Below, piece after piece: positions 1-9,120 of a stretch of DNA of 64,000 nucleotides. Position numbers and translations under genes: made by a program. The stretch's first letter is position 1. Each line of letters opens with the position of its first letter. Below the pieces are notes generated by a model, which searched no databases, was not told the DNA's origin, and saw only the letters and a list, made by a program, of their open reading frames with translations. Source of the stretch: Seonamhaeicola aphaedonensis (GTDB taxonomy: Bacteria > Bacteroidota > Bacteroidia > Flavobacteriales > Flavobacteriaceae); contig NZ_QRDX01000001.1 in the NCBI RefSeq assembly GCF_003386195.1, forward strand, positions 800,024-864,023, given 5' to 3'.

Positions 1-104
1 AACTGAAACATGAAACTCAAAAATTAGGCTGCAAAGATAAACTTTCAAATTGTTATGTATTGCGATTTAATAATAAATACAGACCTTTGCACAAAATTTT
101 AATC

Positions 105-689
105 ATGACGCCACTTAATTTTAAGGAAATTATCACAGCCTTTATGGTTTTGTTTGCTGTTATAGATATCGTTGGAAACATTCCGATAGTGATTGACCTA
201 AGAAAAAAAGTTGGTCATATACAAAGTGGTAAAGCTTCTCTCATTGCGGGGTTAATTATGATTGTTTTCCTGTTCCTTGGTAAAAGCATTTTAAACCTTA
301 TTGGTATAGATGTAAACTCTTTTGCAGTTGCAGGAGCCTTTATACTTTTCTTTATTGCCTTAGAAATGATATTGGGCATCACCCTTTATAAACAAGAAGA
401 AACTAACCCCTTGACTGCCTCAGTGTTTCCTTTAGCATTTCCATTAATGGCGGGCCCTGGTAGCTTAACTACACTTTTATCTTTACGTGCCGAATTTAGA
501 GTTGAAAATATTATTGTTGCTATTTTATTAAATGTAATTGTAATTTTTATCGTTTTAAAGACCTCTAAAAAAATTGAGCGTTTTTTAGGTGCTAATGGTA
601 TTAGTATTATTAGAAAAGTATTTGGAGTTGTTTTATTAGCTATTGCGGTAAAACTATTTACTGAAAACATAAAAATTTTATTTGACTAG
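105..689 (+). CDS. MarC family integral membrane protein
   Basis: A polytopic inner-membrane protein of the MarC/UPF0056 family, whose transport substrate is unknown. About 194 residues with six hydrophobic segments. The family signature is visible in the middle (PLAFPLMAGPGSLTT), and an N-terminal segment reads FMVLFAVIDIVGNIPI. An in-frame start at 60 exists, but the 15 extra residues are basic and non-hydrophobic. ATG at 105 places the first membrane segment at the N-terminus as in relatives, so I chose it. It is followed 2 bases later by a small membrane protein and then a flavoprotein, probably one transcript. Family assignment is firm; function is not known. Confidence 0.88.
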   Translation: MTPLNFKEIITAFMVLFAVIDIVGNIPIVIDLRKKVGHIQSGKASLIAGLIMIVFLFLGKSILNLIGIDVNSFAVAGAFILFFIALEMILGITLYKQEETNPLTASVFPLAFPLMAGPGSLTTLLSLRAEFRVENIIVAILLNVIVIFIVLKTSKKIERFLGANGISIIRKVFGVVLLAIAVKLFTENIKILFD

Positions 690-691
690 TT

Positions 692-895
692 ATGAGATTT
701 ATTTCAACAATAATCATTGTATTAGCAACAGCTATGGCCATTTTCAATGCCACTAAAATTGATTTCGAAAGGCCTTTCGAAGGTGATAGTATGATAGCTA
801 TAATCACAATTCTGGCAGCCTTGTGTGCTATTGCTTTGATGCTAATATTGAAAATATCAAAACGTATTGAACAAAAAGTAAAACAAAAAAAGTAG
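692..895 (+). CDS. Small two-helix membrane protein, unknown
   Basis: A 67-residue protein with two predicted membrane helices (about residues 3-19 and 33-53), a short acidic loop between them and a very basic C-terminal tail (KISKRIEQKVKQKK) that should remain cytoplasmic. I do not recognise a family. It starts 2 bases after the MarC stop and ends 1 base before the next gene, so co-translation with its neighbours is likely and supports it being real. Confidence 0.65.
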   Translation: MRFISTIIIVLATAMAIFNATKIDFERPFEGDSMIAIITILAALCAIALMLILKISKRIEQKVKQKK

Positions 896-896
896 T

Positions 897-1502
897 ATGT
901 TTGATGCACTTATTGTTGGTGGTGGTGCCGCAGGTTTATCATGTGCTTTAGTCTTGGGCTCTGCTAAAGAAAAGACTTTTGCAAATGATAAACGCATAGG
1001 CATTATTGTACACCAAAAAACTTCGCATTTACAAACAGCCCTGTTTAACAATGTTCTGGGACTTACTCCTGGCACTACTGGCGCATCCATTTTAGAAAGT
1101 GGGAAACAAAAATTACTTGATTTGTACCCGCATATTGAACAAATAGAAAAGGAAAAGGTTTTAGAAATTTCTAAAACTAATTTCGGATTTGAGGTTAAAA
1201 CCAACAAAAAAACTTATCAAACTAGAATTGTAGTGGTAGCAGTAGGCTATACCAATTTAATGCGGATAAAGGGACTTGAACGCTATGTGGAGGCTCACCC
1301 TAGAGATGTTGTTGAAAAAGAACGTATATGGTTAAAAAATACGGATCATTTAATTGAGGAAAACCTTTATGTAGCAGGAACACTTGCCGGTTGGCGTTCT
1401 CAATTTGCTATTGCCTCTGGAAGTGGTGCCCACGTAGCAACCGATATTTTAACCCTTTGGAACAACGGAAAGCATACTAAGGTTCACGATAAAATAGAAT
1501 AA
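897..1502 (+). CDS. Short thioredoxin-reductase-like FAD protein
   Basis: An FAD-binding protein of the thioredoxin reductase / pyridine nucleotide-disulfide family. The dinucleotide-binding motif GGGAAGLSCAL is at residues 8-18, and the C-terminal FAD motif reads NLYVAGTLAGWRSQFAIASGSG. At 201 residues it is about two thirds the length of thioredoxin reductase: the NADPH-binding domain and the CxxC redox pair are absent. The centre keeps the strand VVVAVGYTN. It is the third gene of a tight cluster with MarC. Likely a flavoprotein reducing or oxidising an unknown partner. It is not simply truncated, because both FAD-binding ends are intact. Confidence 0.8.
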   Translation: MFDALIVGGGAAGLSCALVLGSAKEKTFANDKRIGIIVHQKTSHLQTALFNNVLGLTPGTTGASILESGKQKLLDLYPHIEQIEKEKVLEISKTNFGFEVKTNKKTYQTRIVVVAVGYTNLMRIKGLERYVEAHPRDVVEKERIWLKNTDHLIEENLYVAGTLAGWRSQFAIASGSGAHVATDILTLWNNGKHTKVHDKIE

Positions 1503-1560
1503 AAACACAGGTTTTATTAACCTGTTTCTATTTTTATTCTCTGTAAGTTATCTTGAGTCT

Positions 1561-2019
1561 CTACCAGAATTTCCACCAAGGCTTTTTGGTATCAGGAGTA
1601 ACCAATTCAAGTTCTTTAGTAGCATCTTTCATCGTTGTTGCTAAAACTGTATAAACTTCAACCCAAGCGTTTTTTACATCTGGGGTGAAACTCTTTTTTC
1701 CTAACCCTGTTTCCAATGTATATATGAGAGCAGTACCAACCGTTTCATAATGACTGTCTTTAACACCATATCCCACGTGATTTCTACCCAGATTTTGAAC
1801 CGCTGGAACAATAGCTTCCAAATTGTTCAGTCCGTTTACCGCAGTGCCTATCATAGTCATTAATTTTTTCCCCTGTTCTTTCATATCTCCCTTAAATAAA
1901 GGTTTAAGACTAGGGTCTAAATCAAATAACTTATCATAAAATATCTCAGCAGCCTTATCTGCAATAGGAACAACCTTCTCAAATGTTCCCTGCACTAATT
2001 TAATAGTTTTGGAATCCAT
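1561..2019 (-). CDS. Single-domain globin (flavohaemoglobin-like)
   Basis: A 152-residue globin similar to the haem domain of bacterial flavohaemoglobins, lacking the reductase domains. The proximal histidine is H81 in NLGRNHVGYGV, followed by the family-typical helix (HYETVGTALIYTLE). The N-terminal half shows the A-E helices (FYDKLFDLDPSLKPLF). The last residues PWWKFW form an unusual aromatic tail beyond the globin fold. Likely roles are O2 or NO binding or detoxification; the sequence does not choose between them. It is transcribed alone, with the S41 peptidase gene upstream more than 100 bases away. Confidence 0.85.
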   Translation of the reverse strand: MDSKTIKLVQGTFEKVVPIADKAAEIFYDKLFDLDPSLKPLFKGDMKEQGKKLMTMIGTAVNGLNNLEAIVPAVQNLGRNHVGYGVKDSHYETVGTALIYTLETGLGKKSFTPDVKNAWVEVYTVLATTMKDATKELELVTPDTKKPWWKFW

Positions 2020-2132
2020 ATTTTCGTTTTGTTTGAATTTAATATTGGCAAAACTAATGCGTATTTAAGAAATTAAATATGGATAAAAACAGGTAAGAAT
2101 ATGATAAATCGTAGGTTTAAGGGTAATTGTAT

Positions 2133-3725
2133 TTAACGCCCTTCACTCAACTTAATTACCTCATCAATCATGATATCGGTTTGGTTGAAGACTTCCTCAA
2201 AAGCTCCATTGCCAAAAAGTTGATCGGCTAGAGTAGCCTTGAGGTATTGTTTTACTTCATCATTATAGGCTACAAAAGTTATTTTGTGCCGTGTTTGGGT
2301 ATTTACGTAGTCTTGAAATTTTACTACAAGATCATCATCTATCTTAAAACTATCTATAAAATCTCGTCTTGAAATTCCGTCGTAGGCATGTCGATCTAAA
2401 TCTAACTGCCTAAAAATAAAATTATCAAAGAATTGATACTGCTCAATATATTGCAGGGTTTCATTATGTAAGCTATTATCTATAGGCACAAACACATCTG
2501 GAATAATACCTCCCCCTCCGTAAACCGTTTTTCCTTTGGGAGTTTTAAATTTTAACGAATCTGCCACTTCAATTTTACTTGGATTTAATAATTCACCACT
2601 GTCTAATCTATCAAAATATTCCTCAAAATAATCTTTATGTCCGTTCTTTTCATAAGGCCTTTGTATGGATCTACCGGTAGGTGTAAAATAACGTGACACT
2701 GTTAAACGCACAGCACTACCATCGCCTAAATCCATTTCTCGTTGTACTAACCCTTTACCGTAACTTCTTCGCCCTACAATAGTACCCTTATCATTATCTT
2801 GAAGTGCCCCAGCAACAATCTCACTGGCAGATGCGGAGTTTTCATCAATAAGGACAAAAACTTTCCCCTCTTCAAAACTACCCTTTCGGGTAGCATAACT
2901 TTTTTCTACATCACCTCGCTTATTTTTAGTAAAAAGAATAAGTTTATCCTTGCTTAAAAACTCGTCTGCTAGTTGTTCTGCTATATGTAAAAACCCGCCT
3001 GGGTTACCTCTTAAATCTAAAGCAATTTCTGAAGCACCTAAATCAAGAAGTTTTTTAAGTCCTTTTTTAAATTCTCTGTATGTAGATTCAGCAAATCTAT
3101 TAACTTTTATATAGCCCAGTTTTTCGGTAAGCATGTAAGCAGCATCCACACTCTTTATTGGTATAACACCACGCTTTACTGTAAAATTTAAAAGTTCTGG
3201 CTCTCCTTTTCTCAGTATAGTTAAATTCACTTTAGAATTAACGGGCCCTCTTAATCTGTTAAGAATATCATCATCCTCTACTCCTTTGCCATAAAGGGAA
3301 TCGCCATTGGCCATCAAAATTCGGTCACCTCCTTTTATACCCGCCTTTTCACTTGGTCCACCTTCAACGGTTTTAATAACCGTAATGGTATCTCTAAAGG
3401 TGTAAAAACTCACTCCAATTCCAACAAAGTCTCCCTTCATATTTTCAGTACTACGCTGCATATCTTTTTTTGGAATATACACCGAATGCGGGTCCAGATT
3501 ATCTAAAATACCATTAACAGTAACGTCTACAATACTATCGGTATTAACGTCTTCAACATAATCATAATCAATATAGTCGATAAGTCTATTAAGTTTATCT
3601 TTTTTACTGTTTGTGGTAAACAACCTATCTGGAGCATCACTGAAATTTAATTTACCACCAATAAAAATACCGGCTGCAATTGCAATTCCCAGAACCAAAG
3701 GCAAATATTTTTTTTGATAGGACAT
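2133..3725 (-). CDS. S41 family C-terminal processing peptidase
   Basis: A periplasmic tail-specific protease (CtpA/Prc-type, MEROPS S41A) of 530 residues. There is an N-terminal membrane anchor (residues 8-24), a PDZ domain at about 90-185 (GVSFYTF, GGPSEKAGIKGGDRIL) and then the peptidase domain. Catalytic S299 lies in ENSASASEIVAGAL and K324 in SYGKGLVQ, the usual 25 residues apart. Its ATG overlaps the TAA of the upstream deaminase gene (TAATG), so the two are probably translationally coupled. A C-terminal extension beyond about residue 420 is typical of Bacteroidota members. Substrates cannot be read from the sequence. Confidence 0.92.
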   Translation of the reverse strand: MSYQKKYLPLVLGIAIAAGIFIGGKLNFSDAPDRLFTTNSKKDKLNRLIDYIDYDYVEDVNTDSIVDVTVNGILDNLDPHSVYIPKKDMQRSTENMKGDFVGIGVSFYTFRDTITVIKTVEGGPSEKAGIKGGDRILMANGDSLYGKGVEDDDILNRLRGPVNSKVNLTILRKGEPELLNFTVKRGVIPIKSVDAAYMLTEKLGYIKVNRFAESTYREFKKGLKKLLDLGASEIALDLRGNPGGFLHIAEQLADEFLSKDKLILFTKNKRGDVEKSYATRKGSFEEGKVFVLIDENSASASEIVAGALQDNDKGTIVGRRSYGKGLVQREMDLGDGSAVRLTVSRYFTPTGRSIQRPYEKNGHKDYFEEYFDRLDSGELLNPSKIEVADSLKFKTPKGKTVYGGGGIIPDVFVPIDNSLHNETLQYIEQYQFFDNFIFRQLDLDRHAYDGISRRDFIDSFKIDDDLVVKFQDYVNTQTRHKITFVAYNDEVKQYLKATLADQLFGNGAFEEVFNQTDIMIDEVIKLSEGR

Positions 3726-4159
3726 TATGATGCTGTTAAATCTTCAATTAACTTTAATTCAATTCCTGCTTTTTTTAAAAATTTCAACCCAGAATCGTCC
3801 TTATAGGCTTTATTATAAACAACTCTTACAATTCCTGCCTGATGAATCAACTTACTACACTCTTTACAAGGAGATAAAGTGATATACAACGTAGCTCCTT
3901 TACAAGATTGAGTAGATGCTGCTACTTTTAAAATAGCATTCGCTTCGGCATGCAGTACGTACCATTTTGTGTAACCTTCTTCATCTTCACAAAAGTTTTC
4001 AAAACCCGATGGTGTTCCGTTATACCCATCTGATATTATCATTCTATCTTTTACTATCAGTGCTCCAACCTGCTTTCGTTTACAGTAGGAGAGCTTCCCC
4101 CATTCTTGAGCAATTCTTAAATAAGCTTTATCGTACTTTAATTGTTTCTCTTTTGGCAT
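3725..4159 (-). CDS. dCMP/cytidine deaminase family protein
   Basis: A zinc-dependent deoxycytidylate deaminase-like enzyme of 144 residues. Deamination of dCMP to dUMP would supply thymidylate synthesis. Zinc ligands and the catalytic acid are H70 and E72 (HAEANAIL), C98 and C101 (SPCKEC). The substrate region carries NGTPSGF, as in dCMP deaminases. Its stop codon overlaps the start of the S41 protease, forming a two-gene unit. dCMP deaminase is the best call, but other nucleotide deaminases of the fold cannot be excluded. Confidence 0.88.
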   Translation of the reverse strand: MPKEKQLKYDKAYLRIAQEWGKLSYCKRKQVGALIVKDRMIISDGYNGTPSGFENFCEDEEGYTKWYVLHAEANAILKVAASTQSCKGATLYITLSPCKECSKLIHQAGIVRVVYNKAYKDDSGLKFLKKAGIELKLIEDLTAS

Positions 4160-4396
4160 TAATCTTTCAATAATATAGCGTGTGTCAAAACGTTATAAAG
4201 GGTTTTATTCTTGGTTTTTAATAATTTATGAATAAATATCATTAATGGAGTATTATGTGTTCAATATAAAACTCTTAAGCAAGACACAAAAGAAACTCAT
4301 ACCTTAACACCTCATACAAAATTTAACAACGAATATACTTGGTTAGTATTTTAATTACAACGTAGTTGCTTAAAGTTTTATAAAAGTTTAACGTTT

Positions 4397-4987
4397 CTAA
4401 GATAAAAAATCACTGTCCATTATCATAGGTATAACCAACCCAACCACAATAGCCGATATTACCATGACCCAATCTCTCTTGGAAAACCTAAAAATAGTTT
4501 GACCTATATAGCCTAAAAATAAAACCACAAATACGATGATGATTTGAGCTATTTCTATTCCTAATGCAAACTCAAGTAATAGCAGAAATTTGTTATTGGA
4601 ATCTCCAGAAAAAATATGAAACTCACGAGCAAAACCTAGACCATGTATTAACCCAAAAAACAAAGTTGACAAAAACAACACACCTACTTTTTCATTTTGA
4701 GCACCTTTTCCTGCCGTAAACACATTAAAAAGGGCTACTATTAAAATGGTAATAGGTATTAAAAACTCTACCACCTGTCCGTTTATCCTCACTGCACCAT
4801 AGGCTGCCAATACTAAGGATAATGTATGCCCCAAAGTAAAAGTAGACACCAACAATAAAACTCGTTTCCAATCTTTAAATAAATAAGGAACTGTTAAAAC
4901 CATTAAAAATAGTACATGGTCATAACCATTTATATCAAGCACATGATTGACACCATATTCTACATTAAACCAAAAATTTTCGAGCAT
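4397..4987 (-). CDS. HupE/UreJ-like membrane protein
   Basis: A 196-residue membrane protein with about six helices and conserved intramembrane histidines: GYDHVLFLMVL near the start, TLGHTLSL at about 52-59, and GLIHGLGFAREF in the middle. These are the motifs of the HupE/UreJ family, implicated in nickel or cobalt handling. Flavobacterial members usually occur without urease or hydrogenase genes, as here, so the metal is uncertain. It is divergent from the lipoprotein gene at 5100, with a good -7 box on the minus strand at 5019-5026. Confidence 0.82.
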   Translation of the reverse strand: MLENFWFNVEYGVNHVLDINGYDHVLFLMVLTVPYLFKDWKRVLLLVSTFTLGHTLSLVLAAYGAVRINGQVVEFLIPITILIVALFNVFTAGKGAQNEKVGVLFLSTLFFGLIHGLGFAREFHIFSGDSNNKFLLLLEFALGIEIAQIIIVFVVLFLGYIGQTIFRFSKRDWVMVISAIVVGLVIPMIMDSDFLS

Positions 4988-5018
4988 ATTTTTATTTTAA
5001 TTTAAATTCAGGGACTTT

Positions 5019-5026
5019 CAAAAGTA
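5019..5026 (-). promoter_or_regulatory. Candidate Bacteroidota -7 box for the HupE-like gene
   Basis: On the minus strand this reads TACTTTTG, an exact match to TAnnTTTG. It lies about 32 bases before the HupE-like ATG. No good -33 TTG is visible at the expected spacing. Confidence 0.4.
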
Positions 5027-5067
5027 CATGAATTTTTATTAATTAAATAAAAAATAAACTATTCCCA

Positions 5068-5075
5068 TATATTTG
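5068..5075 (+). promoter_or_regulatory. Candidate -7 box for the lipoprotein/T9SS pair
   Basis: TATATTTG matches the Bacteroidota -7 consensus exactly. It ends 24 bases before ATG 5100, leaving a short leader. A possible TTG start at 5073 lies inside this box, so translation from there is unlikely. No clear -33 TTG is seen. Confidence 0.45.
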
Positions 5076-5099
5076 CGTTATACATGTAAAAAATGTTTT

Positions 5100-5615
5100 A
5101 TGAGTAGATTATTTTTTAGCGCCCTATGTTTAACTTTTGTTCTTTTTTCGTGTAAAAACTCTAATGAAAATGAAGGTAATCTTACTACAAAAAAAGATAA
5201 TCAAGAAATAACAGAAAAAGATATTTCTAACATTGATTATATAGAGTTTTTGTTAGACGAAAAAACCGAAAAACACACCAACAATTGGTTGGAATACAAA
5301 CAAATACAAGAAATAATTAGCAATATAAAAAAAGGCGATTTAACTTTCCTATATGACAATAGAGCTGTTGTTGATTCAACCTTAACAGAATTAAAATTAT
5401 ATATTCCAGAGCCCTTAAATTCGCCTTCAATAAGTGCCAGAATAAATGCTTTTGAAACCAAAATGTTAAAACTAGAAAGCATATACAACCTAAATACAAC
5501 CAAAAATGATGAACTTTTAGAGGCACTAAAAGATTTTTTTATAGCTTTCTCCAACTTAAACCTACAAATGAATAAAAAAGTAGAGTTTGATAATCTAGAT
5601 ATTCAAAAGCCCTAA
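5100..5615 (+). CDS. Lipoprotein of unknown function
   Basis: A 171-residue lipoprotein. From ATG 5100 the protein starts with a signal peptide and lipobox (LFFSALCLTFVLFSC). The mature part is charged and mostly helical, with heptad-like spacing (LESIYNLNTTKNDELLEALKDFF). I do not recognise a family. The in-frame TTG at 5073 sits within a promoter box and would spoil the signal peptide. The next gene begins 3 bases after the stop and encodes a large secreted propeller protein, so the two are probably co-expressed and might act together at the cell envelope. Confidence 0.75.
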   Translation: MSRLFFSALCLTFVLFSCKNSNENEGNLTTKKDNQEITEKDISNIDYIEFLLDEKTEKHTNNWLEYKQIQEIISNIKKGDLTFLYDNRAVVDSTLTELKLYIPEPLNSPSISARINAFETKMLKLESIYNLNTTKNDELLEALKDFFIAFSNLNLQMNKKVEFDNLDIQKP

Positions 5616-5618
5616 AGT

Positions 5619-8600
5619 ATGAAAAGAAACCTGCTGTATGTTGCTATTTTTTTTCTTACCCACTTTGTACAGGCTCAATACAATCCTGATGCTCCTTGGA
5701 TGAAATCCTTAAAACAAAGCAAAAAAACACTCTCCAAAAGTATAGATTCTCCTGTAACTTTTAATGAAATTGTTAATGCATTCAACACTTTTTGGAAAGA
5801 CAAGAATGCTAACAAAAAGGGAAGTGGACACAAGCCATTTAAAAGATGGGAAAACCACTGGAAGAATTTTGTAAAAGAAGACGGCACGCTTCCTACTTCA
5901 AGAGAATTATGGGATGTATGGACAAGCACACAACAATATAAGCAAAGTAGCCTTAATGCAGACCTAAGTAATTGGCAACCTATTGGTCCTACAGATTTCA
6001 CCAATACAGGTTCTTGGAGTTCAGGTATTGGCAGAATTAATGCTATAATTGTAGACCCTAATGACTCAAACACCTATTACGCTGGTGCGCCAGCTGGTGG
6101 TATCTGGAAATCTACAAATTTAGGGGCTTCTTGGACGCCCTTATCTGATGATTTACCTCAGATTGGGGTTTCTGGTATTGCGATTGATTATTCTGATTCT
6201 GATACTATTTATATAGCTACTGGCGATGATGATAATGGTGACACTTTTAGCGTAGGAGTTATGAAGTCTACAGATGGTGGCACTACTTGGAATACAACTG
6301 GTTTGTCTGCAATCACAAGTGAGCAGTTATTAATGAACGATATTTATATACATCCTTCAAATTCAAATATTTTATGGGTTGCCACAAGCCGAGGTGTATA
6401 TAAAACGATTGACGCAGGTGTTAACTGGAGTAATATTAATGGTACTCAGAATCTAAACATCAAAGATATTAAACTTAAACCAGGAGATCCTGATACTATT
6501 TACGCTGTAACCACAAATACGTTTTATGTTTCAACAGACGCTGGAGAAACATTTACCAACTCTGGCTTTGGAACAGGTTTACCATTATCTTCCAACCGCC
6601 TAGTTATTGATGTTACTCCAGACAACAATAATGTCATTTATGTTTTAAGTAGTGCCTCAGACGATAGCTTTCAGGGACTTTACAAATCAACTGACTCTGG
6701 AGTAACCTTTATTGAAATGAATGCAACGGTTCCTGCTACGAAAACTGAATACCCAGATTATAATGATGATCTTTTTGATCATAGTACACAAGCATGGTTT
6801 GATATGGCCTTAGCTGTATCCGAAACAGATGAGAATGAAATTTATGTAGGTGTTCTTAATATTTGGAAATCAACAAATGGGGGTGATAATTTTGAAGAAG
6901 TAAATGAATGGCATCAACCAAGCACAGCATCGTATTCTCATGCCGATATTCATCTTTTACGATTTTATAATGGTGCTCTTTTTGCTGGAACTGATGGTGG
7001 ATTCTATAGAACTGTTAACGGAGGCACAAACTTTACAGACCTCACAGCAGGCATGCAAATAGGGCAGTTTTATAGGCTCTCTGTTTCTGAGGAGTCCTCT
7101 GAAAAAATGATTGGAGGTTTACAAGATAACGGAGGCTACGCTTATAACAACAACAATACTTGGTTAAACTATTATGGTGCTGACGGTATGGATACTGCTA
7201 TCAATCCTGATGACTCTAATTTAATGTATGGTTTTATTCAATATGGCAGTGGTCTATATGGTTCTGCCAATGGTGGCAATAGTAGAAATTTAGTTATTGA
7301 TGCTCCTGCTGACGAGGTGGACGAAGGGAATAGTGATCAAGGCGGTAATTGGGTAACCCCCTTAATGATGAATAGAGATGGGAACTTGTATGCAGCTTAT
7401 TCAAGTTTATATGAACTTTGTGGAGGTTATTGGTCTGGAATTTCATCTAACTTTGGAAGTAATAACAATATTGACGTTTTAGAAATAGATGAAGTAAACC
7501 CTGACAATATTTTCATTGCTCTTAATAATAACCTACATAAAAGTTCTGATAAAGGAAGTTCTTTTACCAATGTTGAAACATTCCCATCTAATATTACATC
7601 TATTGAAGTTAATAATAACACTAACAATATTGTGTATGTAACCACTTCAGGACCAACAGGAGGCGTTTATAAATCCATTGATGGCGGATTAACTTTTAGC
7701 AACATAACGGGTTCGCTTCCTAACATCACCAAAAACATTATTAAACATCAAAACTTACACAGCCAAAACCCTTTATTTTTAGGAACCAGCCTTGGTGTTT
7801 ACAGATATGATGATTCCGTTGGAGATTGGGAAACCTTTGAAAATAACCTACCTAACGTTTCTGTAACAGATTTAGAGATAAATATTAACGATGGCAATAT
7901 AACAGCGGCAACCTATGGCAGAGGGGTTTGGCAAACAACTATTCCAACTGAAACCATTTCTGATGAAATAAGCTTGGAAGCATTGAGTGATGTTCATGAA
8001 GTGGTTGCTTGCGGTTCTCCAAGTAGTGCTAAAGCTTTGGTAAAAAATAGAGGCACTAATACTGTAAGTTCTATTACAATAAACTATTCCTTAAATGGAA
8101 ACTCTAACAACACCATTTGGAATGGGAGTTTACCTCCTAATTCTTCTATCTTTATTGATATTCCATCTATGGTGTTATCTGGTAGAGGTTTACAGGAGTT
8201 AAAGGTCAATGCTACAACTTCAGGAGACACATTCCCCAGTAACAATGAACTAATTACTTCCTTTTACTCTAATGAATCTGGTTTATTAAACGTCGTTAAT
8301 GAATTTGAATCTACCTCTGATGAATTAGTAACTTTTGATGATAATAGTACTTGTACAGGCTATTGGGAAAGAGGTGAGCCCACTGGAACGCTTCTAAACA
8401 TGACACAATCGGGTACTAATGTATACGGAACCAACTTATCGGGAGCGCACGGGAATAACTTAAAAAGTTACTTGGTTTCTAAATGTTATGATTTGTCAAT
8501 ACTCACAAATCCCTTGCTTAAATTTTACATGGCCTTTGATTTAGAGCTTAACTATGACATTATGTATGTAGAATACAGCATAAATAATGGTTTAAACTGG

Positions 8601-9107
8601 CAGATTTTAGGAGCCGCCAATGATGTTAATTGGTATAACAGTAGTACATTACCAGGGTCTAATTGCTACAATTGTCCTGGAGCTCAATGGACAGGCACAG
8701 ATTCCACCATGAAAGAGTATAGTTATAATCTTTCGGCACTAAACAATGAAACCAATATCATTTTCAGATTTGTATTTCATTCAGACGAATTTACAACTAA
8801 CGAAGGGGTAATTATTGACGATTTTAGTATAGAAGGCACTTTAAGTAGTACCGAAACTCCTTTACAATCTGTTGTCTATGTGTATCCTAACCCTTCTCAT
8901 AATCTGTTTAGCATCAGTGTTAAACAGATCAACTCGTTTAACTTAAACGTCACAGACATTACTGGGAAAACTATCATGCAAAAGTACCATGTTAAAAACA
9001 CAAATGGTTCATATAAGTTAGACATGAGTGGTTATGCATCTGGTATTTATTTCTTAAATATTAATTCAGAAATAGGTACTGCTACAAAGAAATTACTATT
9101 GAAATAG
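5619..9107 (+). CDS. T9SS-secreted VPS10/BNR-repeat protein
   Basis: A 1162-residue secreted protein. The signal peptide ends near residue 19 (FVQAQ). Residues of about 140-800 carry at least eight Asp-box/BNR-type repeats of the sortilin/VPS10 pattern, for example IWKSTNLGASWTPL, YKTIDAGVNWS, YVSTDAGETF, WKSTNGGDNF, YRTVNGGTNF and YKSIDGGLTFS. This predicts one or two large beta-propellers. A CARDB-like beta-sandwich follows, then a jelly-roll-like region with paired cysteines. The last 80 residues form a type A T9SS sorting domain (YPNPSHNLF ... GIYFLNINS ... KKLLLK). Related proteins are often annotated as glycosyl hydrolases, but no glycosidase active site is evident. Likely a surface-anchored or released binding protein or hydrolase. 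Confidence 0.9.
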   Translation: MKRNLLYVAIFFLTHFVQAQYNPDAPWMKSLKQSKKTLSKSIDSPVTFNEIVNAFNTFWKDKNANKKGSGHKPFKRWENHWKNFVKEDGTLPTSRELWDVWTSTQQYKQSSLNADLSNWQPIGPTDFTNTGSWSSGIGRINAIIVDPNDSNTYYAGAPAGGIWKSTNLGASWTPLSDDLPQIGVSGIAIDYSDSDTIYIATGDDDNGDTFSVGVMKSTDGGTTWNTTGLSAITSEQLLMNDIYIHPSNSNILWVATSRGVYKTIDAGVNWSNINGTQNLNIKDIKLKPGDPDTIYAVTTNTFYVSTDAGETFTNSGFGTGLPLSSNRLVIDVTPDNNNVIYVLSSASDDSFQGLYKSTDSGVTFIEMNATVPATKTEYPDYNDDLFDHSTQAWFDMALAVSETDENEIYVGVLNIWKSTNGGDNFEEVNEWHQPSTASYSHADIHLLRFYNGALFAGTDGGFYRTVNGGTNFTDLTAGMQIGQFYRLSVSEESSEKMIGGLQDNGGYAYNNNNTWLNYYGADGMDTAINPDDSNLMYGFIQYGSGLYGSANGGNSRNLVIDAPADEVDEGNSDQGGNWVTPLMMNRDGNLYAAYSSLYELCGGYWSGISSNFGSNNNIDVLEIDEVNPDNIFIALNNNLHKSSDKGSSFTNVETFPSNITSIEVNNNTNNIVYVTTSGPTGGVYKSIDGGLTFSNITGSLPNITKNIIKHQNLHSQNPLFLGTSLGVYRYDDSVGDWETFENNLPNVSVTDLEININDGNITAATYGRGVWQTTIPTETISDEISLEALSDVHEVVACGSPSSAKALVKNRGTNTVSSITINYSLNGNSNNTIWNGSLPPNSSIFIDIPSMVLSGRGLQELKVNATTSGDTFPSNNELITSFYSNESGLLNVVNEFESTSDELVTFDDNSTCTGYWERGEPTGTLLNMTQSGTNVYGTNLSGAHGNNLKSYLVSKCYDLSILTNPLLKFYMAFDLELNYDIMYVEYSINNGLNWQILGAANDVNWYNSSTLPGSNCYNCPGAQWTGTDSTMKEYSYNLSALNNETNIIFRFVFHSDEFTTNEGVIIDDFSIEGTLSSTETPLQSVVYVYPNPSHNLFSISVKQINSFNLNVTDITGKTIMQKYHVKNTNGSYKLDMSGYASGIYFLNINSEIGTATKKLLLK

Positions 9108-9120
9108 TATTAATGTTAGT

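Noticed and set aside
5675..6073. 132-codon minus-strand ORF inside the T9SS propeller gene
   Set aside because: Shadow of the sense repeats; no domain or promoter.
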